Below, one piece after another: positions 6,984 through 16,376 of a DNA stretch of 64,000 bases; position 1 is the first letter of the stretch; each line of letters opens with the position of its first letter. Origin of the DNA: Agrobacterium larrymoorei (GTDB lineage: Bacteria > Pseudomonadota > Alphaproteobacteria > Rhizobiales > Rhizobiaceae); NCBI RefSeq assembly GCF_030819275.1, contig NZ_JAUTBL010000002.1, positions 2,420,501 through 2,484,500 on the forward strand, written 5' to 3'. The notes beneath the pieces are model-generated. The model saw nothing but the letters and a program-made list of their open reading frames with translations, was not told the origin of the DNA and searched no databases. Both the position numbers and the translations under genes were made by a program.

Positions 6984-9185
6984 TCAATCTCGAAGAGGGA
7001 CTTCAGGTCGATAAGGCTGGCTTTGTGCCGCACCACCGGCCGCCGCAGCAGATGACACGGTCGGAACTGTGTCAAAAGCACTGTTCGGATCAGCCTCAAC
7101 GTCGACGTCGCCAAGGCCCGCAGCCTGAACCAACAACTCGCGAGAAATCCCCAGCACCATGGCAAGCGCAGCCAATCCATCACCCGCCACCGCATCTGCG
7201 CGAGACAATCTGCTGGGGGCTGCGAACGCGTCGTTCCACGTCGCCGTGAAGACATTGAAATTCTGCTCGGCTATTGGCTCTAACCCGGTGCCTCGTTCGC
7301 TGTGCGCGCCGAAGAAAAGCCCTGCCAGTTCGCCGATAGACCCTCCATCCGAGAACTTATCAGGAGCCGCAGTGATCACCTGAGCGACCACCGCCGGAAT
7401 AGCAACCCCTGCCAGATAGACGGCAAAAAGACGCGGCGCGCCTCCATAACCGTAGCTCTGCATGATCGGCTGAAGATTACCGCCCGAAAGATCAGCCTGG
7501 CTGTTGAAATAACTGTAAAACAGCGTGAACAGGCGGGCAAAAGTAGAGCCGTTCTCTCCCCAGTGGTTCTCCTTATCATCGCGCCTGACAACAAGAGCGT
7601 CCGCCTTCGCCACAGCCTCTCTATGCAGGATGCCCTCAGCGATTGCCTGGTCATACGCCGCGTGCCAGAGAACCAGATCTAAAACATCCCCGGTCCCCTT
7701 CAGCAAAATCTCGCCATAGAGAACGCTTTTCTCAGCGATCAATCCGAGATCACCCGGCTTGGCGATCGCGCGCCGAATACACGCCTCCATATCCCGGCTG
7801 CTCCGCTTCATCCGCGAGTTCATCACGAGGGATAGCCTTGCCACCTCCTCGCGCATGGCCGCCCCTTCGCCCTGATTGGCAAAGCGAATTATCGCAGCTT
7901 CCAGCCGGTTCATGGAAATCTGGCCCAAGACAGAGGATGTCTCCCACGTCGATGCAGTAGCGCTAACGATGTCGAGCATCATATTGCGAACGCCCGCACG
8001 TCCACGGATCGCCCGCATGACATAAGACAGCCCCCGCCCCTCCGCCGTCGTCGGCTGCACCTCAGCCACCGGTTGCCGCACCATGCGCAGCCAAGGCACG
8101 ATTACCTTGTCCATCATGTCGGGCGAGACCTCGTCCAGCGCCAGCGAAAATTCCGGCCTGTTAACGATCCGCCCTATCTGCTGTATGACAGGCTCGATAT
8201 GGATAAACCGCAAAAGCTGATCCATATGCGCCGGAAGCATCGAACACTCCAGCACCAGCGCCCGCGCGTCATTCTCTTTCCCCTGCGCTGTGAAGGCAGG
8301 GGCAACCGTCGGAAACATCTCCGCCGGGTTCCTCCCTTCCTGATTAGCAATGCCGAAGCCCCGTTCAAACACAGCCGGCACGAAGCCGCCGGCATAAGTG
8401 CCAAACGGCGTCTTGAGGGCGGCAGGCATCACCTCTCTGAAGGAGAAGCCGCAGATCTTGCGGTGCGCCTCCTGCCCTTTTTGCTTCAGCCTCTCCATCA
8501 CATCCCAGATGGCCTGCGCCGCATCATAATCGGCTTTGGTCAAAATGCCTTCGCGCCACATCCGCGCGATAAAATGCTCCCATCCGGCCTGCCACCCGCG
8601 CCCGGCCAGAAGCTTGCGTTGATTGCTGTCATTGCCGGTGTGCAGAAGCGCATGGAACAGCTGCCCCTTGTTCTCGAATGTAAATCCAAGCTCCGGAGCA
8701 CCGATCGCCGGCCCCAGCAGTTCCGCAGTGCGCGGCTCGATAATGGCGTGAAGCGAACGAAGATAAGCGGCCTTTTCTTCTTCATAATGCTCAAATGCCT
8801 GCCGCACCGGCGCGACGATAAGGCGAGAACAAATCCCTGCCTCGCCCCCATCCATATCCTGTGCCCAAAGCTCAACCGGCCGCTGCGCCGCCTCAAGAGA
8901 AAGCGGCATAACGGCCCCCACCCCAAGCGCCGTCAGTCTGCGTCGCAAGTCCGCGTTCTGGCTCTCGCTACGCTGCTCCACAGCCGCCAGAACCAAGCCA
9001 AGAACAGTGTCCAGATCCTGCCACTCGCCATCGATCTGGATACGCCTCGCGCTCCGGCCAACTTCCGTCACATTGTCGATCGCATCGTGAACGGCATCGA
9101 ATTCCGCAACCGTCAGATCGCCAAATACCTTTGCATCGGCACGGTTATAAACCTCAGTTGCCTGTGAAAGCGCATTATAGGACAA
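6984..9185 (-). CDS. Large phage internal virion/ejection protein (733 aa)
   Basis: A 733-residue protein, mostly helical, with no enzymatic motif recognised. It follows and overlaps by 11 bases the 493-residue polyvalent-type protein, so the two are co-translated. A hydrophobic stretch lies near residues 600-625 (LFAVYLAGVAIPAVVAQVI), which could insert into a membrane during DNA ejection. The C-terminus is Ala/Gln/Pro-rich. Position after the tail and internal-virion genes of a T7-type podovirus argues for an ejected core protein, like T7 gp16 in role though not visibly in sequence. Confidence 0.5.
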   Translation of the reverse strand: MSYNALSQATEVYNRADAKVFGDLTVAEFDAVHDAIDNVTEVGRSARRIQIDGEWQDLDTVLGLVLAAVEQRSESQNADLRRRLTALGVGAVMPLSLEAAQRPVELWAQDMDGGEAGICSRLIVAPVRQAFEHYEEEKAAYLRSLHAIIEPRTAELLGPAIGAPELGFTFENKGQLFHALLHTGNDSNQRKLLAGRGWQAGWEHFIARMWREGILTKADYDAAQAIWDVMERLKQKGQEAHRKICGFSFREVMPAALKTPFGTYAGGFVPAVFERGFGIANQEGRNPAEMFPTVAPAFTAQGKENDARALVLECSMLPAHMDQLLRFIHIEPVIQQIGRIVNRPEFSLALDEVSPDMMDKVIVPWLRMVRQPVAEVQPTTAEGRGLSYVMRAIRGRAGVRNMMLDIVSATASTWETSSVLGQISMNRLEAAIIRFANQGEGAAMREEVARLSLVMNSRMKRSSRDMEACIRRAIAKPGDLGLIAEKSVLYGEILLKGTGDVLDLVLWHAAYDQAIAEGILHREAVAKADALVVRRDDKENHWGENGSTFARLFTLFYSYFNSQADLSGGNLQPIMQSYGYGGAPRLFAVYLAGVAIPAVVAQVITAAPDKFSDGGSIGELAGLFFGAHSERGTGLEPIAEQNFNVFTATWNDAFAAPSRLSRADAVAGDGLAALAMVLGISRELLVQAAGLGDVDVEADPNSAFDTVPTVSSAAAAGGAAQSQPYRPEVPLRD

Positions 9186-10656
9186 GTTCGTCCTCCTTCA
9201 TTTGCTCAAGCCAGCCGCCCATATCAAAACGGGCAGGCTTGCTCGCCAAACCAAATTCAGCGGCCAGCGCACGCACCGCCCCGCGGTTTTCCGCCTCTGC
9301 ATCCATTGCCCACTCATCATCCGTCGCATCCAGCGTCGCCATGCGGTCAATCAGGGCCTCAAGTTCGTCAGCCTTGGCAGAGGCCGCCATATAGAAATGG
9401 CAGGCCATCAGCTGTCGCCGCTTCGCCTCCATCGCTTCTTTGAGATCGTCCTTGGCAAAGGCGCTGGCCGCCTCACCGGCCGTCTTGCGCTCTGCCGCAA
9501 GGTGGCGATCGGAATCCGTCGCACTGGACACTTTCAGCGCGCTGAACAGCCGGTGGACATTCCCCTCCACCTCCTGATGCGTCATCGCCTCGCCGCCCGA
9601 AAGCTTGCTCAGCGCATTCAGCTCCGCCAGCAGAAACGCCCGGCGCTTGTCCCCATGCAGCGCCTTCAGCGCCTCTTCTTCCAACCGGCCGTCAAGCAAA
9701 AGATCGCCGTGACGCTCAACCATCGTCCGCTCGGTCAGAAGCTCGATGGCAAGTTCGATTGGCCGCGCCCGCACCAGCGCCTGCAGAAACGCCCAACCAC
9801 TGTCAAACCCATACATGCCAGCAGCAATATCGGGGTGAATGCCGTCACGTCCGGCAAAGGCATTGGCGTGGTCCAGCTCGTCCTCGCTCGCATCCGTAAC
9901 GGGAGAAAGCGGCTTCAACCCAAATTCCCGCTCCAGAACGGCCCGGTCGAGCTTGATCCGCCCCACCGGCTTGCCCTCAAAATCCATGCCGAAGCGCAAT
10001 GCCTGAATCGCCTGGTAGATCGGCACGGCCTGCAAGGTCCGCGTCGAGATCTCCTTCACCGTCTCGCGCTCCTTGCGATACCAGTCCTGGCGCGCGAGAA
10101 AGATCGGCTTCATTACCTGACGCCGCAGTTTTTGATGCGCCTCGTCGTCTGCCTCTTCATGAAGCCGACGCAAACGCCGGTGCTCATCAGCAGAAAGCCG
10201 CGCCGTCTTCCCACCCTTGAACAACATGCCCGCAGACATGTCGTCGCGCGCCTCTTCGATTGCCGCATGTGTTGCCAGCATCCGCAAAAGCACGTCGCGA
10301 ATGTCGGGCGAAAGCGAAAGGTCAAGACCGCGCAGCGCCCCATAGACATGCAGAAGCCACTCGGCGAAATGCTCGAAAACAGTGCGAAGAGCCACTGAAG
10401 GCGCCTTACCCTCCAGCAGATACACCTCGAAGGCTTGGGCAAAATGCGCGTGAATCGCGCTTTCGTCAGCACCAGAAACCTCCCGTCCCCAGTCGCGCAG
10501 GGTCTCACCCATCTCACGCACATCGGCATCTGTCCGGCCAATTTCAGGAAGCGTTTCCAGAAAATACCGGCTCGTCCCACTAAGAAAAGCGGAAAGCTCA
10601 GCACTCTCAAAAAGCCGAATGAGGGATGGGGTTTCATCGGGTTGAACAGCGTCCAT
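9175..10656 (-). CDS. Polyvalent-type virion protein with inactive zincin-like domain
   Basis: A 493-residue protein. Residues 12-140 follow the pattern common in large phage polyvalent proteins: LFESAELSAFL, then FLETL, then a short FAQAFEVYLLEGKAPS stretch, then FAEWLLHVYGALRG and SPDIRDVLLRMLATHAAIEE. In active relatives the first part carries an HESxH-like metal site and a following HE; here these read SGTSRYF and AHF, so a metallopeptidase activity is unlikely. The rest is charged and helical. Together with its neighbours on both sides it looks like one long ejected polyprotein split into separate genes. Confidence 0.5.
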   Translation of the reverse strand: MDAVQPDETPSLIRLFESAELSAFLSGTSRYFLETLPEIGRTDADVREMGETLRDWGREVSGADESAIHAHFAQAFEVYLLEGKAPSVALRTVFEHFAEWLLHVYGALRGLDLSLSPDIRDVLLRMLATHAAIEEARDDMSAGMLFKGGKTARLSADEHRRLRRLHEEADDEAHQKLRRQVMKPIFLARQDWYRKERETVKEISTRTLQAVPIYQAIQALRFGMDFEGKPVGRIKLDRAVLEREFGLKPLSPVTDASEDELDHANAFAGRDGIHPDIAAGMYGFDSGWAFLQALVRARPIELAIELLTERTMVERHGDLLLDGRLEEEALKALHGDKRRAFLLAELNALSKLSGGEAMTHQEVEGNVHRLFSALKVSSATDSDRHLAAERKTAGEAASAFAKDDLKEAMEAKRRQLMACHFYMAASAKADELEALIDRMATLDATDDEWAMDAEAENRGAVRALAAEFGLASKPARFDMGGWLEQMKEDELVL

Positions 10657-10673
10657 CGAATCCCTCCTTGGAT

Positions 10674-12905
10674 TTATCGTCCGTTACGGTTCAGCGTTTT
10701 TCGACGGTCTGACCAGGGTGTGTCTGTCGGGACTGCGGGGCCTTGCCTGTTGAAGATCCCAGGGGACGGACTGGGCGATTCAAGCCGGCCAGCAGGTGCG
10801 GTGGATGACTGCAGCATTGCCTTGAACCTTTCCGTGGCGATGTCGCCATTGGAAGCCGTCCGTGGCGGTATCGAGACCGGAGAAGCCCCAGACCGATCAA
10901 TCCTCGACGACGTATCATTCCCGCCGGCAGCGGGAACGGTAGCACCGGAGCTGTTCGTACCACCCTGCCCATCGGCCGGCGCGACAGCAGCTTGCCCCGA
11001 AGCCCCATTGACCGCAGGAGGCTGCTTTTGGTTACCCGAGGAAGCGCCGACAGGCGGATTGTCTCGCGAATAGTCTTCACGCGTTTGACCGGTCTTGGCA
11101 GATCTCACGCCGCGCGTTGCATCCAGCGCCACAGCCTGAGACTGCGCCGGAGTGACGCTTGAAGCCTGCTGACGCTGGATGTCCTGCTGACGTTCCTGTT
11201 CAGAAATAATTTTGTTTTTTTCCTGGGCAATCCGCGCTGCCTCTAATTCACCATTGGTTTGGGTAGAAGGCTCGCTGTGCTTTAACTTCAAGTCTCGGAT
11301 TTCAGCAGGGGTCTTGGCCGTTGGATCGAAGCGCCCGTAGTCGTGAAACAAGGGTGCAATCTCGGTCCCTGCAATATCTGTCGTGTAGGTACTCGTGCGT
11401 ACTCCGACGTCGCCACCCGTTACCCGGGCAACGTCAACCTGCGCTTTTCCAATACCCGGCAGGTTTTCAAGTTGTACCTTGCCCTCGCCTGCCAGCCTTC
11501 GATTAAGCGCATCGAAGGGGCTAACGGGTATGTAGATTGTCTCCATAGGGCTGCCTCGTGTGATGGCATCAACGTGGTCCCTATATGTAATGGGGCTCCG
11601 AGCACGTAGCTTTGATTCTGAAGCCCGCTGCCCGATATCTTCAATCATGGTACTTGATCTTACTGGCTTCGGCACCTCATCGGCACCGTCCGGGAGACCG
11701 AAGAGTTTCTTGGTACTCTCTCCAAGAGCGTGCTGACCGGCACCGGTGAAAAATGCTTCCACTGTTCCGTCTGTTAGCGATCGCTGAGGGTCGGAGAGGT
11801 TTTGCGCTATAAAGTTTTCCCCTACCTTTTTTAGAGCTTCCTTTGTTCCCTCCCCGACCACCTCAGGGAGTAACTCCCCCGCTCGCTTACCCAGTATCTT
11901 TTCTAAAAAAGCGAATTTTAGTTTTTTATCGCCCGGAATAAAATCGAGGACTTCCAGTACAACACCTCCAATGGCTGCCTTGCTCTGGTCATTTTCATTC
12001 CCACCGCGCTCTCTCTCGTCTCTAGTTTGTTCTCCAGCACTCTTGAGCGTGTTGATAACCTTCGCACCTTTAGGCCCAACTAGCCTATTGATTATGGCCT
12101 CAAAAGCCACTTCGCCGATCACGTCACCGACCTTTTGGCCAATGCCATCTTTCAGACCCGGATAGGCGGGGAAAAGTTCGTCGCCGAAATCCTGTACGTG
12201 TTCACCAGCGAACTGCAAATTGTTTGACGCCCATTCGATACCGCCCACAGGATCGTTTTCCGCTTCTAGACGACGCGTGCGGAAAAACTCGTATACTTGG
12301 TCTTCGGTCTGATAGCCGGAGAGTACATTGGAGAGAACGTACTGTGCCCAAGTGTCCTTGATCTGCCCTTGCTTCGGGATGTCAGCGCGCAACTTCGCGA
12401 CATCCTCTGGCGACAAGCTCTTGGCTCGTGCAATTCGGACCACAATCTCCGGTGGCACCCATACAGGCGGATGCATCAACTGCCCCGCCCCCTCCAGTAC
12501 CGCTCCAACCTGGGAGATTACTTTACCGATAGGCCTTTTGACGGATTCACCCAGATTACCGACAGTGTACTCAAGCCAAGTGAGATTTTCGACATCGTCC
12601 CACGCAAGTCTGATATTGTCCGAATTCTTAAGCCACTGTGCAGTACGGGGCGAACCTTTGAGCATCGCTTGGTTGTGCGAACGTTGCAGCCACTCTAGCA
12701 GCATGTCACGACTGGCGGCTGCTACGTCGGCACTGATCCCGAAGGCGTTGCCAAGCTTCATGTCGTTCGCGAAAACATCCGGATTGACCTGTTGGGCATT
12801 GTTCAGGATGAGGTTAGTAGTATTGCCGACAGAATCTCGCTGGTATCGTTTCCATTCTAGGTACTCGTTAGGTGTTGGCATTGGTGCTCCATTAGGTGCG
12901 CTCAA
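10674..12905 (-). CDS. Large phage internal virion/ejection protein (743 aa)
   Basis: A 743-residue protein that starts MSAPNGAPMPTPNEYLEWKR. Residues 1-400 are helical with glycine-rich segments. Residues about 445-520 (METIYIPVSPFDALNRRLAG and the following beta-rich stretch) resemble a recurrent domain of phage polyvalent proteins. Residues 550-740 are low-complexity, rich in Q, S, G, P and N, and probably disordered. It ends 18 bases before the next gene. It most likely travels in the capsid and is ejected with DNA; no catalytic motif is seen. Confidence 0.5.
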   Translation of the reverse strand: MSAPNGAPMPTPNEYLEWKRYQRDSVGNTTNLILNNAQQVNPDVFANDMKLGNAFGISADVAAASRDMLLEWLQRSHNQAMLKGSPRTAQWLKNSDNIRLAWDDVENLTWLEYTVGNLGESVKRPIGKVISQVGAVLEGAGQLMHPPVWVPPEIVVRIARAKSLSPEDVAKLRADIPKQGQIKDTWAQYVLSNVLSGYQTEDQVYEFFRTRRLEAENDPVGGIEWASNNLQFAGEHVQDFGDELFPAYPGLKDGIGQKVGDVIGEVAFEAIINRLVGPKGAKVINTLKSAGEQTRDERERGGNENDQSKAAIGGVVLEVLDFIPGDKKLKFAFLEKILGKRAGELLPEVVGEGTKEALKKVGENFIAQNLSDPQRSLTDGTVEAFFTGAGQHALGESTKKLFGLPDGADEVPKPVRSSTMIEDIGQRASESKLRARSPITYRDHVDAITRGSPMETIYIPVSPFDALNRRLAGEGKVQLENLPGIGKAQVDVARVTGGDVGVRTSTYTTDIAGTEIAPLFHDYGRFDPTAKTPAEIRDLKLKHSEPSTQTNGELEAARIAQEKNKIISEQERQQDIQRQQASSVTPAQSQAVALDATRGVRSAKTGQTREDYSRDNPPVGASSGNQKQPPAVNGASGQAAVAPADGQGGTNSSGATVPAAGGNDTSSRIDRSGASPVSIPPRTASNGDIATERFKAMLQSSTAPAGRLESPSPSPGIFNRQGPAVPTDTPWSDRRKTLNRNGR

Positions 12906-13096
12906 TCGCTGCCAGCAAGCATCGCTTCAAATTGATTAGGAAGAACTTGATCAAATCCGCGATTTTTCTTGTTCTCTGTCTGTTCATCTCACCAGCTGTA
13001 TTTTAGTATCGCTGGGTGTCGAGTCGATTGTCGGCAGTATCTTGAGCCTCGGTTATGTTGAGGCTTTCCAATCATTCGTTTGGGGAACGGGGAAAC

Positions 13097-13432
13097 ATGC
13101 ATTTCAAGAAAATCACCTTCATCACACTCCTTTGCTCAGCCCTAGCGGGTTGCGGGATGACGTTGCCACTGAAGGGGCAGACAGCAAGCGGCGCCGAAAC
13201 TTTCTCCGGAAAGGCAACTGGATATGTGGACGGGGCAGGCACCATAGAATTGACCAGCAGCAAAGGCAGGAAATGCACTGGCACATTTGTCTACGTTACC
13301 AAGCGTAACGGAGAAGGAACCTTCACCTGCCAGGACGGCAAGAGTGGAGACTTCAAGTTTGTTTCCACCGGCTTGCGCGGTACCGGGTCAGGAACAATCG
13401 CTGGTGAACTGTTTACTTTCACCTTTGGATAG
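13097..13432 (+). CDS. Small lipoprotein, prophage cargo
   Basis: A 111-residue lipoprotein on the strand opposite the surrounding phage genes. It begins MHFKKITFITLLCSALAGCG, with lipobox LAGC. The mature part is small, polar and probably beta-rich (KGRKCTGTFVYVTKRNGEGT, then TGLRGTGSGTIAGELFTFTFG). The ATG at 13097 is preferred to 13055 because it starts a proper signal sequence. A lone reversed lipoprotein gene in a late operon is a typical lysogenic-conversion gene; superinfection exclusion at the cell surface is one known role for such genes but is only inference. Confidence 0.65.
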   Translation: MHFKKITFITLLCSALAGCGMTLPLKGQTASGAETFSGKATGYVDGAGTIELTSSKGRKCTGTFVYVTKRNGEGTFTCQDGKSGDFKFVSTGLRGTGSGTIAGELFTFTFG

Positions 13433-13567
13433 CTATCTGCGGTTAAAAAGAAATGGTGTGTCCAGCTGAATGCATATCAGCCGGATACCCGCGTCGAGAT
13501 CAGGAGCGATCACTCCATCGTTGCGCTGCCACCGATCCTGAGCTTGTGACCAAAGGACATAGAACGG

Positions 13568-16045
13568 CTATCGCGAAACGAACTTGATGTACTCCCTGAC
13601 GATTTCCTCCTCCGTGGGCTCTGGAGGTCTAACGGACCCACTCGAAGGCATCCTCTCATAGCGGAGTTGGGAACGAATCGTTTCGCGCACGTCGTGTGGG
13701 ATGTCGTCGAAGGCAACACTTATTTCAAAGGTGGAATCTGCTTTTCGTCTATTGGCCTCAAACAAAAAATGTCCGTTGTCATTGTGGGTAAACCATCCAA
13801 AACCAGACTTCGTCGTGATGACTATTGGTACCAACAAGTGACTGATGATTTTGTCCATCTCGACGTAATCAGGTCTTCTACCATTGTTCTGGCTGCGAAA
13901 TTCCTGAATCCTTACCTGCAATTCCTGTTGGAAAAAGAGGATCCTCTCCTGCATTTCCCTACGGGCTTCGGCTTGCATATCTCTCGTCCCGCGGCGGGAA
14001 ACGGCATCGATTGTTAATCCCGCTGCACTGAGTGCCTGCTTCGCCTGTTCATTGGCTTCCTTAAAAATGGTACCATCACGTTCAGCCTGGGCGTCATCGG
14101 CGAGAATGGCGTTTTTACGGTCCTGTAGCTCCTTCCAACTGCTGCGAGAAAGGCGGTTGATAAAATCCGGACTGGTCAGATCTAGCTTCGCGAAAGCCAC
14201 GGGCTCAAGGCGGGAATAGGTCGACAGCTTACTGTAAAGCACAGGATCGGTCTTGAGTTCGTCTGCCTTAGCTTCATACTCCATTAAAGCTGAAAGCTTG
14301 GGTTCCCCTATAGCAATCTTCAGTTCCACCGGAATCTGCGATAAGGGCGTCCCGTTCTGCATAAGCGTCCATATCCGGTCAGACGCTTTCTTGGCCTCCG
14401 CAATTTCGGCTTGCGATGCGCTGCTTATTTCCTCCGCTAGATGCCTCTGAGACGCTGCTCTCAGGTCCGCATCTGCGATCTGGTTGATACGACTGATAGC
14501 TTCCGCCTCGGAGATCATGGAAGTGCGCGCAGCAACCCCGTCGTAGGCCGAAACAATCACGCTACCTTCACGCCCAAACAGTGCCGGATCCGTGGATACG
14601 CCCAGAGAAAACAGAAAGCGCAGATGATACTTCTCCGCATTCTCGTGAAGCCAGTCGAGAACCTGAGCCGGAGCCTGATCCAGCGGCCGCCCCTCATAGG
14701 TCAACTGGATGCTGCGCCCACTGGAAACGGAAGACGCTGAGGCAACAGAGGCGCGTGATTTCGGGTCTACAAAGCTCACCCCCAGTCCCTTGCGAATGTT
14801 CTCTGGCGCATCCTCGATTAAGGCCTTGGTGTTTTCGGCAAGGGCGTTGTCAAGCGGAAGCGCGTCGCCGGGGAGATCGGGCTTTGCCGAGATTGAAACG
14901 AGAAACGCTTTCGCCCGCGTTGGTCCGCCGCGTTGCGGTTCTTCCTCCGCGGCACCGTTCACGCCACCTGTGGATGTCTGAGCGGGCTGAGCCTTCGCAT
15001 CCCCGACCCCGTCAAGGTTGCTGCTATTCCTGTCCGTTCCGACAACCGTATCCTTGTCGACATCAGCGGTTGGATTCTGAGCGGCATTGACACCGCCTCG
15101 CGTGCCAGCATCCTTACCAGCACCAGTCTCAGCCTTGCTGGACGGGGTCTTATCCACAGCGCCCGTCACAAGATCGTCAGTCGCGCCGGGGGGTGTCCGT
15201 TTCTCCGAAACGATCTCCAGGGCAATCTGTTTGCCCTTCTCATCGATGGCCAAGGGCCTGATCTTGGTCTCCAGGTCCGCCCGCGCCTTCGGGTCCACCT
15301 GGGCACTGTTGGCCTTCAGATACTCCATCGCCGCGGTCGCCCCACCAGGCTTTCCGGCCATCGTCATGGCTACCCCGGTGTGAAGTCCCGTTATGAAGTC
15401 CATGGCCTTGGCCACGATCACCTCCGGCGCCCAGCCGTTCAACTTACCGAGATTGTGGATTTCGGTGACGCCGGACGCCACTGCGGAAGTGATCTGCTCG
15501 GGCTTGTTGTACCCGGCGATCGCCTGGTCCTTGGCAAGAGAAAGCCTGCCTTCAGCGGCCTTGCCAACCCACTCCTTCTGTCCCTGCGCCTTGTGCTTGA
15601 TGGCGGCTTCCAGGCTGGTCGTCACCACAGGAGCAACCATCGCCTCATATCGTCCCGCCGCCAGCGGGTCTTTCGGTTCAAAGGTCTTTTGAAGCTTGGC
15701 AAGCGCGTCTTCATAGCCGGGATAGCCTTCGACAGCGCCTTGGCCGCTTGTGTTGAGATAGCCGTTTTCGCCGTGTTCCAACGCAAGCTTTGCCCGCTCG
15801 AAGGCGGTCTTGCTGTCCTTGGCGGTGGTGTCGGCCTGAAGGTCGCGCAGCTTGCTGGCAACCTCGGCCATCTTGCCAAGCCCCTCGCCAAGAGACTGCA
15901 TGCCCTTGCCGACCTGCGCACCAAAATCATTCTCCGTCGCCTTCACCGTCAGTGGCTGCTGGAGGATCGGCCGCTGCGCAACGCTTCCCTGATAAACAGG
16001 CACGGCGGCCTGGCGAAAATATTGTTTGACCGGAACCTCAGCCAT
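13568..16045 (-). CDS. Large internal virion protein (825 aa)
   Basis: An 825-residue protein starting MAEVPVKQYFRQAAVP. Residues 1-270 form an Ala-rich helical domain (GMQSLGEGLGKMAEVASKLR) typical of T7-type core/ejection proteins. Residues about 300-400 are a low-complexity linker rich in D, T, G and N. The C-terminal 400 residues are helical with a final beta-rich part. ATG 16045 is chosen because GGAG stands 6 bases before it, right after a terminator hairpin. No lytic transglycosylase motif was found, so it should not be called an enzyme. Confidence 0.6.
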   Translation of the reverse strand: MAEVPVKQYFRQAAVPVYQGSVAQRPILQQPLTVKATENDFGAQVGKGMQSLGEGLGKMAEVASKLRDLQADTTAKDSKTAFERAKLALEHGENGYLNTSGQGAVEGYPGYEDALAKLQKTFEPKDPLAAGRYEAMVAPVVTTSLEAAIKHKAQGQKEWVGKAAEGRLSLAKDQAIAGYNKPEQITSAVASGVTEIHNLGKLNGWAPEVIVAKAMDFITGLHTGVAMTMAGKPGGATAAMEYLKANSAQVDPKARADLETKIRPLAIDEKGKQIALEIVSEKRTPPGATDDLVTGAVDKTPSSKAETGAGKDAGTRGGVNAAQNPTADVDKDTVVGTDRNSSNLDGVGDAKAQPAQTSTGGVNGAAEEEPQRGGPTRAKAFLVSISAKPDLPGDALPLDNALAENTKALIEDAPENIRKGLGVSFVDPKSRASVASASSVSSGRSIQLTYEGRPLDQAPAQVLDWLHENAEKYHLRFLFSLGVSTDPALFGREGSVIVSAYDGVAARTSMISEAEAISRINQIADADLRAASQRHLAEEISSASQAEIAEAKKASDRIWTLMQNGTPLSQIPVELKIAIGEPKLSALMEYEAKADELKTDPVLYSKLSTYSRLEPVAFAKLDLTSPDFINRLSRSSWKELQDRKNAILADDAQAERDGTIFKEANEQAKQALSAAGLTIDAVSRRGTRDMQAEARREMQERILFFQQELQVRIQEFRSQNNGRRPDYVEMDKIISHLLVPIVITTKSGFGWFTHNDNGHFLFEANRRKADSTFEISVAFDDIPHDVRETIRSQLRYERMPSSGSVRPPEPTEEEIVREYIKFVSR

Positions 16046-16051
16046 GGCGCA

Positions 16052-16082
16052 CTCCATAAAAAAGGCGCCCCGAAGAACGCCT
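16052..16082 (-). terminator. Terminator upstream of the 825-aa virion protein gene
   Basis: On the minus strand AGGCG pairs with CGCCT around a 10-base loop and is followed by T6. The layout (hairpin, T run, ATGGAGTG, start codon) is nearly identical to that upstream of the tail fibre at 6702-6724, so this seems to be a repeated regulatory arrangement in the late region. Confidence 0.5.
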
Positions 16083-16187
16083 GGTAACATCTGATCTCGT
16101 GATTTTGTCAGAGCAGGTCGCAACCAATGGCCGAGCCCTCACCCGCGGCGGTTCTGCGCATTCTCACCTGTGAGAACACACGCCTAA

Positions 16188-16286
16188 GCATGTCGCGCAA
16201 AAGTGGTCACCGGTTTTGCGATAACGACATGCGACAAAACAAAGATCTAAAGCGTATGAGCGAATCTGAAAGATCGCGACACGCTT
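16188..16286. repeat. Rhizobial intergenic palindromic repeat
   Basis: Two back-to-back palindromes: CATGTCG-cgCAAAA paired with TTTTGcgataa-CGACATG (16189-16231), then AAAGCGT...GATC...ACGCTTT (about 16250-16286). This composite is a common short repeat of Rhizobiaceae chromosomes. A degraded relative is at 51925-52010. It lies between the diverging virion gene and the first secreted-protein paralog. Confidence 0.65.
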
Positions 16287-16302
16287 TAGCTCGAAGAAAC
16301 GA

Positions 16303-16332
16303 CTCGACAGCCTTTTCAACTCCTGCGCAAAT
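16303..16332 (+). repeat. Conserved upstream box, copy 1
   Basis: A ~30-base sequence starting ctcgacagccttttcaac and ending tgcgcaaat, about 45 bases upstream of the first secreted-protein paralog. It recurs at 17859-17890 and 18723-18755 at a similar distance from the next paralog. It may be part of the promoter or simply the edge of the duplicated unit. Confidence 0.6.
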
Positions 16333-16376
16333 ATCCAGGTCTCAATCCCATCCCGAACTCGAACAGCAGGCCGCAT

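Noticed and set aside
8073..10398. Long plus-strand open frames (364 and 398 residues) opposite the ejection protein genes
   Set aside because: Shadow frames of well-formed minus-strand proteins; no ribosome sites or domains.
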